From: JBGTBD01 sp041749475
Lineage (GTDB): Bacteria > Pseudomonadota > Alphaproteobacteria > Rickettsiales > UBA998
Reading direction: 5' to 3'
NCBI GenBank assembly: GCA_041749475.1
Contig: JBGTBD010000001.1
Span: 1-30,863 of the forward strand
Length of the DNA: 30,863 nucleotides
Below are positions 23,555 through 30,863 of this stretch, piece after piece. The translations under genes and the position numbers were made by a program. How positions within the stretch are numbered: the stretch's first letter is position 1; each line of letters starts with the position of its first letter. The notes beneath the pieces were generated by a model, which made no database searches, was not told where the DNA came from, and worked only from the letters and a program-made list of their open reading frames with translations.

Positions 23555-23793
23555 TTACGCAGCAGACCACCCGCGTCGCGCTTGATGTCACCCAGACCCC
23601 GTTTGGCGTCGTCTACCCCGTCCTGCGCGCCTTCTTTCCAGTCGGCGTATTCTTCCTGCGCGATATAGACGATGTTGTTGACGTAGTAGGTGATCTTGGC
23701 TTTCATCTCTTCGTCTTCGGTGTAGAAGGCGTAGCCATAAATCCCACCGAAGATCAATACGAGCAGAATAATCAGATTAAAAAGCGATTTCAT
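23551..23793 (-). CDS. Single-pass mini-membrane protein, paralogue of the 23842 gene
   Basis: This 80-residue protein has one N-terminal hydrophobic helix (about 4-21, LFNLIILLVLIFGGIYG). It is followed by YGYAFYTEDEEM and a charged, partly amphipathic tail (DGVDDAKRGLGDIKRDAG). It resembles the divergent neighbour at 23842 in the order MK-x-L, hydrophobic stretch, YGYA-x-YTE, then M and an Asn-rich helix. The family is unknown. The start lies 48 bases from the divergent start, so the two probably share a regulatory region. Its stop overlaps that of the peroxidase gene by three bases. Confidence 0.65.
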   Translation of the reverse strand: MKSLFNLIILLVLIFGGIYGYAFYTEDEEMKAKITYYVNNIVYIAQEEYADWKEGAQDGVDDAKRGLGDIKRDAGGLLRN

Positions 23794-23841
23794 GATGCGA
23801 TATACCGTTTCTTAAGATATGACTCAGTATAGTATATTTAT

Positions 23842-24039
23842 ATGAAACTGTTACTCGAAATTTCCTGTTTTACGTTTTTCTGTGTCACAAGCCTGTACGG
23901 GTATGCTGGCTACACGGAAAATTATAAGATGACGCGCAAGCTCGATAATCTGTATAACGGCGTGGCGTGGCACATTAACGGCGTGCAGGAGCGGGCGGAA
24001 GCGCGGATTCATTTGCAGCGCGAAAAGGTCGATCTCTAA
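23842..24039 (+). CDS. Single-pass mini-membrane protein, paralogue of the 23551 gene
   Basis: This 65-residue protein has an N-terminal hydrophobic segment (about 3-20, with two Cys in CFTFFCV), then YGYAGYTENYKM and a basic helical tail. The YGYA-x-YTE signature matches the divergent neighbour. The tail is shorter and lacks the acidic repeats of the other copy. TATAGT at 23828-23833 lies eight bases before the ATG, and no ribosome site is seen. The function is unknown. The topology suggests a small inner-membrane protein. Confidence 0.6.
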   Translation: MKLLLEISCFTFFCVTSLYGYAGYTENYKMTRKLDNLYNGVAWHINGVQERAEARIHLQREKVDL

Positions 24040-24109
24040 GCCTATCTTCACTCCTATCCCTGTTTACAAGTCCCGACATCCGCGCTACATAGCCTTATGG
24101 CCCACGTGG

Positions 24110-24183
24110 GCGGGTGTAGTTCAATGGTAGAACGGCAGCTTCCCAAGCTGCATACGAGGGTTCGATTCCCTTCACCCGCTCCA
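24110..24183 (+). tRNA. tRNA-Gly (anticodon CCC)
   Basis: A complete 74-base cloverleaf is present. The acceptor stem GCGGGTG (24110-24116) pairs with CACCCGC (24173-24179), followed by discriminator T and an encoded CCA (24181-24183). The anticodon stem GCAGC/GCTGC encloses loop TTCCCAA, with anticodon CCC at 24142-24144 for codon GGG. The T-loop reads GGTTCGATTCC. It stands alone between an orphan gene and a convergent orphan gene. Confidence 0.97.
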
Positions 24184-24201
24184 GCTTTTCCCTGACATTC
24201 C

Positions 24202-24963
24202 TTATTCCGCCGCTTCCGGTTTTTGTCCGGTGACGGGGCGGCGGCTGGTTTTTTTCTTGAGGTTGACCATCGAGGTGAAATAGCCTTGCTGGGACGGGGT
24301 TTCGCCGTTGACCGTGGTGGGGGCTACGGTTGCTTTGCGGCGGCCTGTGTTAACTTTATGGTCGATGTAATACCCGCCTTCGTCGGCTACCTCGATGGTG
24401 AGGACGTATTTCTGCAAGGGATTCTTCGCGTTTTCGGCGCGGCTGAAGACCATGATGTAGAGCTTCTTCGGGTTGGGGATGGAGATGTCGGGATATTCCT
24501 CATGCAGCTTCATCAGCAGGGCTTCGGCGTCGGCCAGATTCTCAAAAATCTTTTTCTTCTTCACGGTACGCAGCAACGGGTGGCCCCAGTTGGGATGTGT
24601 CGCGGTCTTTAAGTATTTTTTCTGCGGATGGGTGCTGAGCGGGCGGGCCACTTTAGTGGCGACGAGGCTGAAGATAGTCTTTTTCTTCTTGATGACGATA
24701 TGGGCGAAATTGCCGGCGTAGCCTTCGGCCTTTTCTTCCTCGGTCAGGGCATAGTCCTTGATCCAGAGGGTGAGGGCGTCGGGCGTGATATTGTCCCCCG
24801 CGGCGCGGGAGATGACGAACTGATCGCGCAGGAAGGCTATCTTCTCGCGTGCTTTTTCCTCCGAGGCGAGGCGCAATAAGCCGGACAAGACCGACAATAT
24901 ATGCGGGTTGTCCTTCAGGGCGATGCGCTTTTTCGAGGTGGGGCGGGCGGTAGGGACGTTCAT
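24202..24963 (-). CDS. Hypothetical lysine-rich protein
   Basis: This 253-residue protein is unrecognised. It is basic, with runs such as IKKKKT, VKKKKIF and NLKKKTS, and no signal peptide or membrane segment. The N-terminal third looks helical (HILSVLSGLLRLASEEKAREKIAFL). The central and C-terminal parts alternate beta-like stretches (KKLYIMVFSRAEN, KYVLTIEVADEGGYYID). Basic patches would suit nucleic-acid binding, but no known motif is present. It ends just after the tRNA-Gly gene, facing it. No ribosome site is obvious before ATG 24963. Confidence 0.65.
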   Translation of the reverse strand: MNVPTARPTSKKRIALKDNPHILSVLSGLLRLASEEKAREKIAFLRDQFVISRAAGDNITPDALTLWIKDYALTEEEKAEGYAGNFAHIVIKKKKTIFSLVATKVARPLSTHPQKKYLKTATHPNWGHPLLRTVKKKKIFENLADAEALLMKLHEEYPDISIPNPKKLYIMVFSRAENAKNPLQKYVLTIEVADEGGYYIDHKVNTGRRKATVAPTTVNGETPSQQGYFTSMVNLKKKTSRRPVTGQKPEAAE

Positions 24964-25008
24964 GGCCGATCCATTATGCGTTCAGACCTTGAGCCTATCA
25001 GCAATTGT

Positions 25009-25042
25009 TAAAAAATCCCTGAATGTCATGCGATTAGGATTT
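25009..25042 (-). terminator. Weak terminator-like hairpin after the propeller gene
   Basis: On the minus strand AAATCC (25037-25042) pairs with GGATTT (25013-25018), followed by further T residues to 25010. The loop is long (18 bases) and the stem is short. It begins 11 bases past the stop of the gene at 25054. Confidence 0.3.
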
Positions 25043-25053
25043 CCTTAGTGGAA

Positions 25054-26133
25054 TCAGCGGTCCTTCTTGGTGAAGACGGTAACTTGCTGGATGCTGTGCG
25101 AGCAATAGAACTCGACCCCGCTGATAGAGAATTGCTTGGAGCAGGGAGAGGATTTCGGCGCGTATCCGTAATATACCTCATAGCTATTTGCATCTCCCCT
25201 CGGAACGATATCCGGCGTCAGCAAGTGATCGTTCGACTGATGCAGGAAGGCCGCGTTATTGTCGTATATTTCGCGGTGGAAATTGACTCCATCGGTCGAG
25301 TTGAAGCGGGTGATGCCGTTATCGAACCCGGCATTGGCGACCATGACGTATTCCTTGCCGATACGGGCTACGGAGGCACTGGAATAGGCCCCTTGATTGG
25401 AGTTCGGTTCCTTATCCCATTTTTTGGCGACCGGCTCGAAACGCTGGATGCTGACCGCGTCCTGACGGTCGATCTTGAGGTTCGCGTAGTCGATACGGGC
25501 GCGCATGAAGCCGGATTTTTTGCCGTGGCGTTTATAATAAAGCCAGAGTTCGTTGCCGTTGAAGAAGGCCGAGGGAGAGGATGCGGCTGTTTCTTCCCGC
25601 CCGTCCCCGATGCCGATATAGGGGGCTTTGTCAGAATAATCTTTCCAGCAGATACCGCTGCCGTCCGTCGCCGTGGAGCAGGGAACGCCGTAGGCGACGC
25701 CGAGGGCAAGCCGGTCAGCGCGGGGTTTATAGAGGCCCGGTTTTGGCGGCATCACCATCGAATAGAACATCAAATACCATTTGCCGCTGGGATGCATCAC
25801 CACGCTTGGCTCATCCAGTTCGTAATCGGCCTTGACGAGAGCGGGTTTGGGGGCGGACCACTCGTCCCCTACTTGCTGCATATAGTAAATCGTGTCGTTT
25901 CCCATCGTCTTACGGTCGATCCAGCCGACCATCCACATCCGCGTCCTGTCGGAGTCCTTCAGGATATCCGGGGAATGGACGTGATAGAATTTGCCGACGA
26001 TGGGACGGTTCACCATTGAGGTGATGACATCCAGCGCCTGCGCGTGCGTGGAGATGGCCACCCCGGCCAGTACAAGGCATGCAGCGATACGGCGTAAGGT
26101 GAGGTGAAGTACAGAAGGGAAATGTGGTTGCAT
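25054..26133 (-). CDS. Secreted protein, GH43-like beta-propeller (putative)
   Basis: This 359-residue protein has a signal peptide at about 1-31 (basic LRR then AACLVLAGVAISTHAQA). The mature part reads as successive blades with acidic starts: HSPDILKDSDRTRMWMVGW, LDEPSVVMHPSGKWYLMFYS, SSPSAFFNGNELWLYYKR and SSASVARIGKEYVMVANAG. This layout is typical of five-bladed propellers of the GH43/GH32/GH62 glycosidase group. Candidate Asp and Glu catalytic residues (PDI, DEPS) are present, but activity is not proven. Four Cys in the C-terminal half may form disulfides outside the cytoplasm. There is no ribosome site before the ATG. It stands alone. Confidence 0.65.
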   Translation of the reverse strand: MQPHFPSVLHLTLRRIAACLVLAGVAISTHAQALDVITSMVNRPIVGKFYHVHSPDILKDSDRTRMWMVGWIDRKTMGNDTIYYMQQVGDEWSAPKPALVKADYELDEPSVVMHPSGKWYLMFYSMVMPPKPGLYKPRADRLALGVAYGVPCSTATDGSGICWKDYSDKAPYIGIGDGREETAASSPSAFFNGNELWLYYKRHGKKSGFMRARIDYANLKIDRQDAVSIQRFEPVAKKWDKEPNSNQGAYSSASVARIGKEYVMVANAGFDNGITRFNSTDGVNFHREIYDNNAAFLHQSNDHLLTPDIVPRGDANSYEVYYGYAPKSSPCSKQFSISGVEFYCSHSIQQVTVFTKKDR

Positions 26134-26160
26134 GACTACAATTTTAAATGAGTTTTATTT

Positions 26161-26187
26161 ATAATGCAATGGAAACAACTGCATTAT
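26161..26187. repeat. Perfect 8-bp inverted repeat upstream of the propeller gene
   Basis: ATAATGCA (26161-26168) and TGCATTAT (26180-26187) are exact complements with an 11-base spacer, about one helical turn between half-sites. The site lies 27 bases upstream of the minus-strand start, in the 222-base gap between two divergent genes. It suits a dimeric repressor or activator. Confidence 0.35.
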
Positions 26188-26355
26188 GGTAGCACGAAGC
26201 GCGCATTGGGACTGATTTTTATGCCATAATCAGGTTTTCGGGATAAGGCAATTCCCGATTTTCTCCGCTTTGCACAGGGAATAACAGAGGCAAACGTTAC
26301 CAATATCGTAATATCACTGTAAAGTATCATTGCTATATTAAGGGTATGTTAGTGA

Positions 26356-27012
26356 ATGGCGGGTATTGTGGACACTCATAATCATATAACAAAAGCGACC
26401 TCGGCCATTCCTATCCCATCCTCACTGTCCCCTGCGCTGCACCCGGCTCTTGCCGAGGGGATCGCACATTTGAAAATACTCACCGGGCTGGATTTTTCGT
26501 TGAAGCCTGATGCGAAAGCACTGGTGTTTGATGGCCCGGTTCCCATACCGATATATGACCGCCTGTATCATCTGGGGCAAGAGGGGGCGGTTGGGGCCAC
26601 TATCACCTATCCGCTTCAGGAGGCGCATACCCTCAACCAGAAAGTGGAAGTCACCGAGTTCGACCTTGCTAGGCTCCAGAAGCTTAGTCAGGAAGAACCG
26701 CAGCGCCGACAGAAGGGTGAGCAGGCAGCAGAAATCATGACCCGCACCACGGGAAGAATATTTGCCTTCGACGGATTCTCGGTCTTTACCGAAGCCCCTC
26801 CGCTTGGAGATAAGCTGTATACTCAGCTTTCAGTCTTGCATAAGGGGGGCGCATTTCCGGGTTCCAAGCCATGGGATGTGATTCCCGTGGTGGCGCCGGA
26901 AGGCAGGCAGTTATCCTATATCAGTTTCAATGATGTTGATGTGGCGCGAATGCGCGTCCTTGCATCCACACTACAGGCGGATGCCGCGCGTGAGGGCGGG
27001 ATGGGCCGCTGA
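26356..27012 (+). CDS. Hypothetical protein
   Basis: This 218-residue protein is unrecognised, with no export or membrane signals. The N-terminus (GIVDTHNHITK) superficially resembles the metal-binding start of amidohydrolases, but nothing later supports that fold. The middle is acidic and Gln-rich (about 95-125, LARLQKLSQEEPQRRQKGEQ). The C-terminal part contains a beta-like stretch (PEGRQLSYISFNDVDVAR). AAGGG (26340-26344) lies 11 bases before the ATG. A TATATT box is at 26334-26339. It stands alone between divergent and small genes. Confidence 0.65.
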   Translation: MAGIVDTHNHITKATSAIPIPSSLSPALHPALAEGIAHLKILTGLDFSLKPDAKALVFDGPVPIPIYDRLYHLGQEGAVGATITYPLQEAHTLNQKVEVTEFDLARLQKLSQEEPQRRQKGEQAAEIMTRTTGRIFAFDGFSVFTEAPPLGDKLYTQLSVLHKGGAFPGSKPWDVIPVVAPEGRQLSYISFNDVDVARMRVLASTLQADAAREGGMGR

Positions 27013-27057
27013 TGCGGTTTTGCTTGCCAAGGCCGTTTTTTTGATAATGATGAAGCT

Positions 27058-27264
27058 ATGGGTGTAGATCTTTACAAACGTTTCCTGGCTTTCGCGCATC
27101 ACGATTTCGGCATTTTCATGGCCATCGTGTTTTTCGGCATCGGGTTATATAATATCGTCAAGGACACCCACCGTACGAAGAAAGGCTTCTTCGATTACGG
27201 TCTTGCGGTGGTGATGATGTGCTTCGGGATCTATATCCTCGGTCTCCATTTCAAATTCCTTTAA
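27058..27264 (+). CDS. Small two-pass membrane protein
   Basis: This 68-residue protein has two hydrophobic helices (about 15-33, HDFGIFMAIVFFGIGLYNI; and about 45-64, YGLAVVMMCFGIYILGL). They are separated by a basic loop (KDTHRTKKG), so both ends probably face outward. The family is unknown. A terminator follows, so it likely forms a short unit, perhaps with the gene at 26356, 45 bases upstream. Confidence 0.65.
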   Translation: MGVDLYKRFLAFAHHDFGIFMAIVFFGIGLYNIVKDTHRTKKGFFDYGLAVVMMCFGIYILGLHFKFL

Positions 27265-27295
27265 GGCTAGCGTCTAACGCACGTGGGTGAAGGGT

Positions 27296-27327
27296 GAGAG
27301 CAAAAGAGTGGCTCTCCTGTCTTTTTT
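27296..27327 (+). terminator. Probable terminator before nadA
   Basis: GAGAGC (27296-27301) pairs with GCTCTC (27311-27316) around a nine-base loop. Six T residues follow at 27322-27327 after a five-base gap. It lies 31 bases past the stop of the 27058 gene. Confidence 0.55.
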
Positions 27328-27410
27328 GTTTTCGCTTAACACTTTAATATTCTATGCTAGAAGCCCATATAAACTGAACGTGTAAATGTTAATTCGGTGT
27401 GGAAAGCTTA

Positions 27411-28451
27411 ATGCAGATTCCGTCTTCATCTGAAGTGTCGTTGCGAGCCGTGCCGCCCCGCGCGGGCGCGATGAATACGCTCGAACTGGAAGAAAGCATC
27501 CGCCGTTTGCGCACGGAAATGAACGCCGTCATTCTCGCGCATTATTATCAGGATGATGATATACAGGACATCGCGGATTATGTCGGCGACTCGCTCGATC
27601 TTGCGCGCAAAGCCTTGGCAACGGATGCGGATGTCATCGTCTTCTGTGGCGTGAAGTTCATGGCGGAGGGGGCGAAGATACTGAACCCGTCCCGGACCGT
27701 GTTGTTACCCGATCTGAAGGCGGGATGTTCGCTGGAGACCTCCTGCCCACCTGACCGATTCCGCGCATTCCGCGAGGCGAACCCCGATCATATCGCCATC
27801 ACCTATATTAATTGCTCGGCAGAGATCAAGGCGCTGTCGGACATCATCGTCACCTCGACCAATGCAGAAGCGATTATCCGCCAGATTCCGGCTGACCAGC
27901 CCATCCTGTTTGCGCCGGATAAGCATCTGGGGGCCTATCTTTCCCGTAAGACCGGGCGGGAGATGTTGCTGTGGGACGGGAGTTGCATGGTCCATGAGCG
28001 GTTCTCCGAACAGGAGTTGGTGAAGCTGAAAACGCGTCATCCGCAGGCGCATGTCATCGCCCATCCGGAATGTCCGCAAGCGTTGCTGGAACATGCGGGG
28101 CATATCGGTTCCACCTCGTCGTTGATTAAATTCACCGAAACCCATCCGGGGAGTGAGTTCATCGTGCTCACGGAGCCCGGGATTTTCCACCAGATGAAGC
28201 AACGTTCGCCGGGCAGCGTGTTCTATGATGTGCCGGGATGGGATAGCGCCGGGTGCATGTCGTGTAACGAATGCCCGTATATGAAATTGAATACGCTTGA
28301 GAAAATATATCTGTGTATGGAGAGTCGCGCGCCGGAGATTCTGCTTGATGATGCACTCATCATACAGGCGCGCAAACCATTGGAGCGGATGCTGGAGATG
28401 TCGAGCGCGATCCCGGCGACAGGTAGTGCTATAGCGGGAGTGAGGGTCTGA
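27411..28451 (+). CDS. nadA: Quinolinate synthase A
   Basis: This 346-residue protein joins iminoaspartate and dihydroxyacetone phosphate to quinolinate in NAD synthesis. Family motifs are AHYYQDDDIQDIADYVGDSL, FCGVKFMAEGAKI, LKAGCSLE (first cluster Cys, residue 106), HPECP and CMSCNECPYMKLN near the end, which provide [4Fe-4S] ligands. The ATG at 27411 is used because GGAAAG lies at 27401-27406. A GTG at 27399 is less likely. Its TGA overlaps the ATG of the next gene (TGATG). NadB, which normally supplies iminoaspartate, is not in the window. Confidence 0.98.
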   Translation: MQIPSSSEVSLRAVPPRAGAMNTLELEESIRRLRTEMNAVILAHYYQDDDIQDIADYVGDSLDLARKALATDADVIVFCGVKFMAEGAKILNPSRTVLLPDLKAGCSLETSCPPDRFRAFREANPDHIAITYINCSAEIKALSDIIVTSTNAEAIIRQIPADQPILFAPDKHLGAYLSRKTGREMLLWDGSCMVHERFSEQELVKLKTRHPQAHVIAHPECPQALLEHAGHIGSTSSLIKFTETHPGSEFIVLTEPGIFHQMKQRSPGSVFYDVPGWDSAGCMSCNECPYMKLNTLEKIYLCMESRAPEILLDDALIIQARKPLERMLEMSSAIPATGSAIAGVRV

Positions 28452-29197
28452 TGCGTGTTGTGTTGGTATTTTTGGCTCTTCTCATCATCCCTATAGTGGC
28501 GGTTTATTTTTTCAGTCAGGGGCGGAAAGCCGAATTGCAACAGGTGATCGAGGCGAACGTCACCGACTTTAACACCAAGTTATCGGGATTGAAGGAAGGG
28601 GTCACCTTCACCTATGACCGTATTGAGATTGAAGGCTTCTTTACCTTGCCGGATGCGACATTCATCAATCCGCGTCTGGCGCTGACGATGTCCGGACGGA
28701 AGATGACCTTAGCCGCCGAGTCGATGACGTTAAGCCCCGAGAGTAGTGAGTACAGCACCTTCCGCGTATCCGTACCGCCCGTGATGCAGGCAATCGATAG
28801 TTTTCAGGGGAAGGATTTCACCTATGAGGTGCGGCCCCATCCTATTCCCCGGCTAACCTTGCGGACGCCGAAGGATGAGTTGATGGAACAGAAAGATATC
28901 CAGAATCCATCGCTGAAACGTTATTATAATGGCACAAAACCGGAGGAGCTAAAAGAGCTACCGACGGATATTATTCACCAATTTTCAGTGAATTGGCCAG
29001 CGAACCTGAACATCAGCGTGAACTATGGCCCACGGGCGGCGCTGTTGCATTATAAATTCCAGCCCATGCCGTTCGGGCGCGCATGGCAGCGGACGCATTA
29101 TTACCTCAAAGGGAATATTCTGTGGTTCTTCGGGCAGGTAACCAAGGCGATCATGGATGCGCCCCCGCCGACCGCTCCCGCCGCTCCCATTCAATAA
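28451..29197 (+). CDS. Hypothetical membrane-anchored protein, coupled to nadA
   Basis: This 248-residue protein has an N-terminal hydrophobic anchor at about 3-21 (VVLVFLALLIIPIVAVYFF). The remainder would be periplasmic and rich in beta-like segments (EGVTFTYDRIEIEGFFTLPDA, RKMTLAAESMTLSP). Alternating strands of this kind recall AsmA/DUF2125-type domains, but the match is too weak to name. It ends with a Pro/Ala tail. It starts inside the nadA stop codon and overlaps the convergent sdhA by seven bases. It is expected to be on the nadA transcript. Confidence 0.7.
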   Translation: MRVVLVFLALLIIPIVAVYFFSQGRKAELQQVIEANVTDFNTKLSGLKEGVTFTYDRIEIEGFFTLPDATFINPRLALTMSGRKMTLAAESMTLSPESSEYSTFRVSVPPVMQAIDSFQGKDFTYEVRPHPIPRLTLRTPKDELMEQKDIQNPSLKRYYNGTKPEELKELPTDIIHQFSVNWPANLNISVNYGPRAALLHYKFQPMPFGRAWQRTHYYLKGNILWFFGQVTKAIMDAPPPTAPAAPIQ

Positions 29198-30863
29198 TTC
29201 CGGATTTCAGGCAATACCGAGTTGGCTTCCATTGTCGCCGTGTCGAAACGCACGGCCTGGCGTGAACAGTTGGGCTTGTCGGTGACAGTGACGAGCGTGT
29301 GCGCCAGCCAGTGATCGTCATCCCGCACGGGGCAGTCTGAGCGGTAATGCGCCCCCCGGCTTTCGGTGCGGAACTGGGCGGAGGCGAGGGTAGCCAGTGC
29401 CTGCAATAACAGATTCTCGGTTTCGATGGCGGTGACGAGGTCGGTGTTCCAGATCAGGGAGTGTTCACGCATCGCGCAGACGTCGGTGAAGTGGGTGCGC
29501 ATGGCTTGGCAGGCGTCGATACCGCGCGCCATGGATTCCCGGTCACGGATGATCCCTGCGTGATCCTGCATGGAGTGTTGGACTTGCTGACGCAAGGTGG
29601 CGGGGTGGCTATCGCCTTTGGCGAAGCGGAGAGAATCAAAATGGCTTAATGCGCGTTCAATCGACTCGGGCGCGATGTCGCTGGATTTAGGGCGGGCATG
29701 GCCTTTGGCGGCGTTGGCGGCGAGGCGGCCTGCATATTTGCCGAAGACGACGAGATCGAGCAGGGAGTTACAGCCTAAACGGTTCGCACCGTGGACGGAG
29801 TTGCAGGCGGCTTCGCCGATGGCGTAGAGGCCTTTGATGGTAACGTCGTTCAGACCCAACACTTCGCATTCGCGGTTAGCGGGGATGCCACCCATCGTGT
29901 AATGCGCGGTGGGGGTGACGGGGATGGGGCCTTTGGTGACGTCAACGCCTGCGAAATAATGGGCGAGGCTTTGCGTGGTGGGGAGTTTTTCTTCGATGAT
30001 GGCGGGGGGAAGGTGAGAAATATCGAGCAGGACATGGTCTTTATTCGGCCCCGCGCCACGGCCTTCGCTGATTTCCTGGATGATGGCGCGGGTGGTGACG
30101 TCACGCGAGGCGAGTTCGCGGTATTTGGGGGCATAGCGATCCATGAAGCGTTCGCCGTTGCCGTTCAGGAGATACCCTCCTTCGGCGCGCGCGGCTTCGG
30201 AGATGAGGATGCCGACGCCGTATAATCCCGTGGGGTGGAACTGGACGTATTCCATGTCCTTTAGCGGTAAGCCCGCACGGAGAACCATCGCGTTACCGTC
30301 ACCCGTGCAGGTGGAAGAGGAAGTGGCGGCGGCATAGACTTGACTATAGCCCCCGGTCGCCAGAATGGTTTCGCGGGCGAGGAAGACGTGGAGTTGGCCG
30401 GTTGCCAGTTCCCATGCAAGGGCGCCGATGCAGGAGCCGTCCTTGGCGAAGAGGAGGTCGAGGGCGAGGAATTCGATGAAGAAATCGGCGTTATATTGCT
30501 GCACATATTTGTAAAGCCCGCGCATCATGGCGTCACCCGTATGGTCGGCGGCGGCGCAGGCGCGGTAGGCCATGCTGCCCTTGCCGAAGTGGGTGGACAT
30601 GCCGCCATAGGCGCGCTGGTAGATGTTGCCGTGTTCGTCCCGGCTGAACTCGACGCCCATCTTGTCGAGATCACGGATGGCGTCGGGGGCTTCCTTGCAC
30701 ATGAAGGCGATTGCGTCCTGATCGCCCAGCCAGTCGGAACCGCGGATGGTATCGTACATATGCCAGCGCCAATCGTCCGGCGAGACGTTGCCCAGCGCGG
30801 CGTTGATGCCACCTTGCGCGGCGACCGTATGGCTGCGCGTGGGGGGCACTTTGGTGAGCACGG
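29191..30863 (-). CDS. sdhA: Succinate dehydrogenase flavoprotein subunit (5' end missing)
   Basis: At least 557 codons are present. The N-terminal FAD-binding part lies beyond the right edge. SHTVAAQGG carries the His that binds FAD covalently. Other landmarks are YGGMSTHFGKGS, QFHPTGLYG, ASRDVTTRAI (catalytic Arg region), HYTMGGIPAN and GANRLGCNSLLDLVVFG. Near the centre the usual TSAHTCTGDG motif reads TSSSTCTGDG, so the substrate-binding His (His242 in E. coli numbering) is Ser. KVFPTRSHT also reads KVPPTRSHT. The C-terminal domain is otherwise ordinary (TESRGAHYR). The protein is complex II's catalytic subunit, converting succinate to fumarate at the inner membrane. Confidence 0.95.
   Translation of the reverse strand, partial: VLTKVPPTRSHTVAAQGGINAALGNVSPDDWRWHMYDTIRGSDWLGDQDAIAFMCKEAPDAIRDLDKMGVEFSRDEHGNIYQRAYGGMSTHFGKGSMAYRACAAADHTGDAMMRGLYKYVQQYNADFFIEFLALDLLFAKDGSCIGALAWELATGQLHVFLARETILATGGYSQVYAAATSSSTCTGDGNAMVLRAGLPLKDMEYVQFHPTGLYGVGILISEAARAEGGYLLNGNGERFMDRYAPKYRELASRDVTTRAIIQEISEGRGAGPNKDHVLLDISHLPPAIIEEKLPTTQSLAHYFAGVDVTKGPIPVTPTAHYTMGGIPANRECEVLGLNDVTIKGLYAIGEAACNSVHGANRLGCNSLLDLVVFGKYAGRLAANAAKGHARPKSSDIAPESIERALSHFDSLRFAKGDSHPATLRQQVQHSMQDHAGIIRDRESMARGIDACQAMRTHFTDVCAMREHSLIWNTDLVTAIETENLLLQALATLASAQFRTESRGAHYRSDCPVRDDDHWLAHTLVTVTDKPNCSRQAVRFDTATMEANSVLPEIRNY

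Noticed and set aside
25048..26019. 323-codon plus-strand open frame opposite the propeller gene
   Set aside because: The minus strand has a signal peptide and blade motifs. The plus product has Gly/Val/Asp-rich shadow composition and no recognisable domain.
29191..30863. L-aspartate oxidase (nadB) as the identity of the right-edge flavoprotein, given nearby nadA
   Set aside because: HTVAAQGG, the HYTMGGIPAN and CTGDGNAM motifs and the TESRGAHYR C-terminal domain fit SdhA better, and the gene faces nadA.
1..30863. CRISPR arrays, prophage, conjugative or insertion-sequence genes
   Set aside because: No direct repeat arrays with regular spacers and no transposase, integrase or phage structural motifs were found. 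The only repeat family is the 29-base palindrome.

Overview
This window looks like a chromosomal segment of an alphaproteobacterium, mid-50s % GC by eye. The evidence is the truB-rpsO-pnp order at the left edge, a class II (plant-type) DAHP synthase, a prephenate dehydratase whose ACT domain matches the alphaproteobacterial type, gltA, mutY, thiC, nadA and an sdhA that runs off the right edge. A flagellin gene indicates a flagellated cell. About half the genes are orphans I cannot assign, scattered singly or in pairs among housekeeping genes. That would suit a poorly sampled lineage, possibly Micavibrio-like or a symbiont group, but I cannot place it firmly. I see no phage, conjugative module, CRISPR array or rRNA.

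Layout. 1-2902: truB tail, rpsO, terminator, pnp, terminator. 2985-5042: three orphan genes; one has an in-frame amber stop and another starts inside a perfect hairpin. 5074-7389: aroG and pheA, divergent, both for aromatic amino acids. 7581-9919: a large flagellin with its own terminator. 9961-13036: two tandem, diverged paralogues of an unknown family. 13041-14351: gltA. 14654-17463: an orphan membrane protein, mutY and an exported SGNH-like protein whose nucleophile serine is replaced. 17536-19748: thiC with a coupled small membrane protein. 19751-20197: a GIY-YIG nuclease bracketed by two inverted doublets of a 29-bp palindromic repeat. 20217-22841: an alpha/beta hydrolase, a DUF421 protein, a pilin-like protein and a gene with a nine-base homopolymer near its end. 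22949-24183: an exported glutathione peroxidase, two divergent paralogous mini-membrane proteins and tRNA-Gly(CCC). 24202-27264: four orphan genes, one a secreted beta-propeller-like protein. 27411-30863: nadA coupled to an anchored orphan, then sdhA on the opposite strand.

Genes are packed tightly. Convergent neighbours often share stop-codon bases, and small downstream genes start inside the upstream stop codon. The strongest leads are the GIY-YIG gene with REPIN-like repeat doublets, the poly-C run that appears to put a gene out of frame, the tandem orphan paralogues, and several enzymes with substituted key residues (SGNH Ser to Asp, SdhA His to Ser, MutY Asp to Glu).
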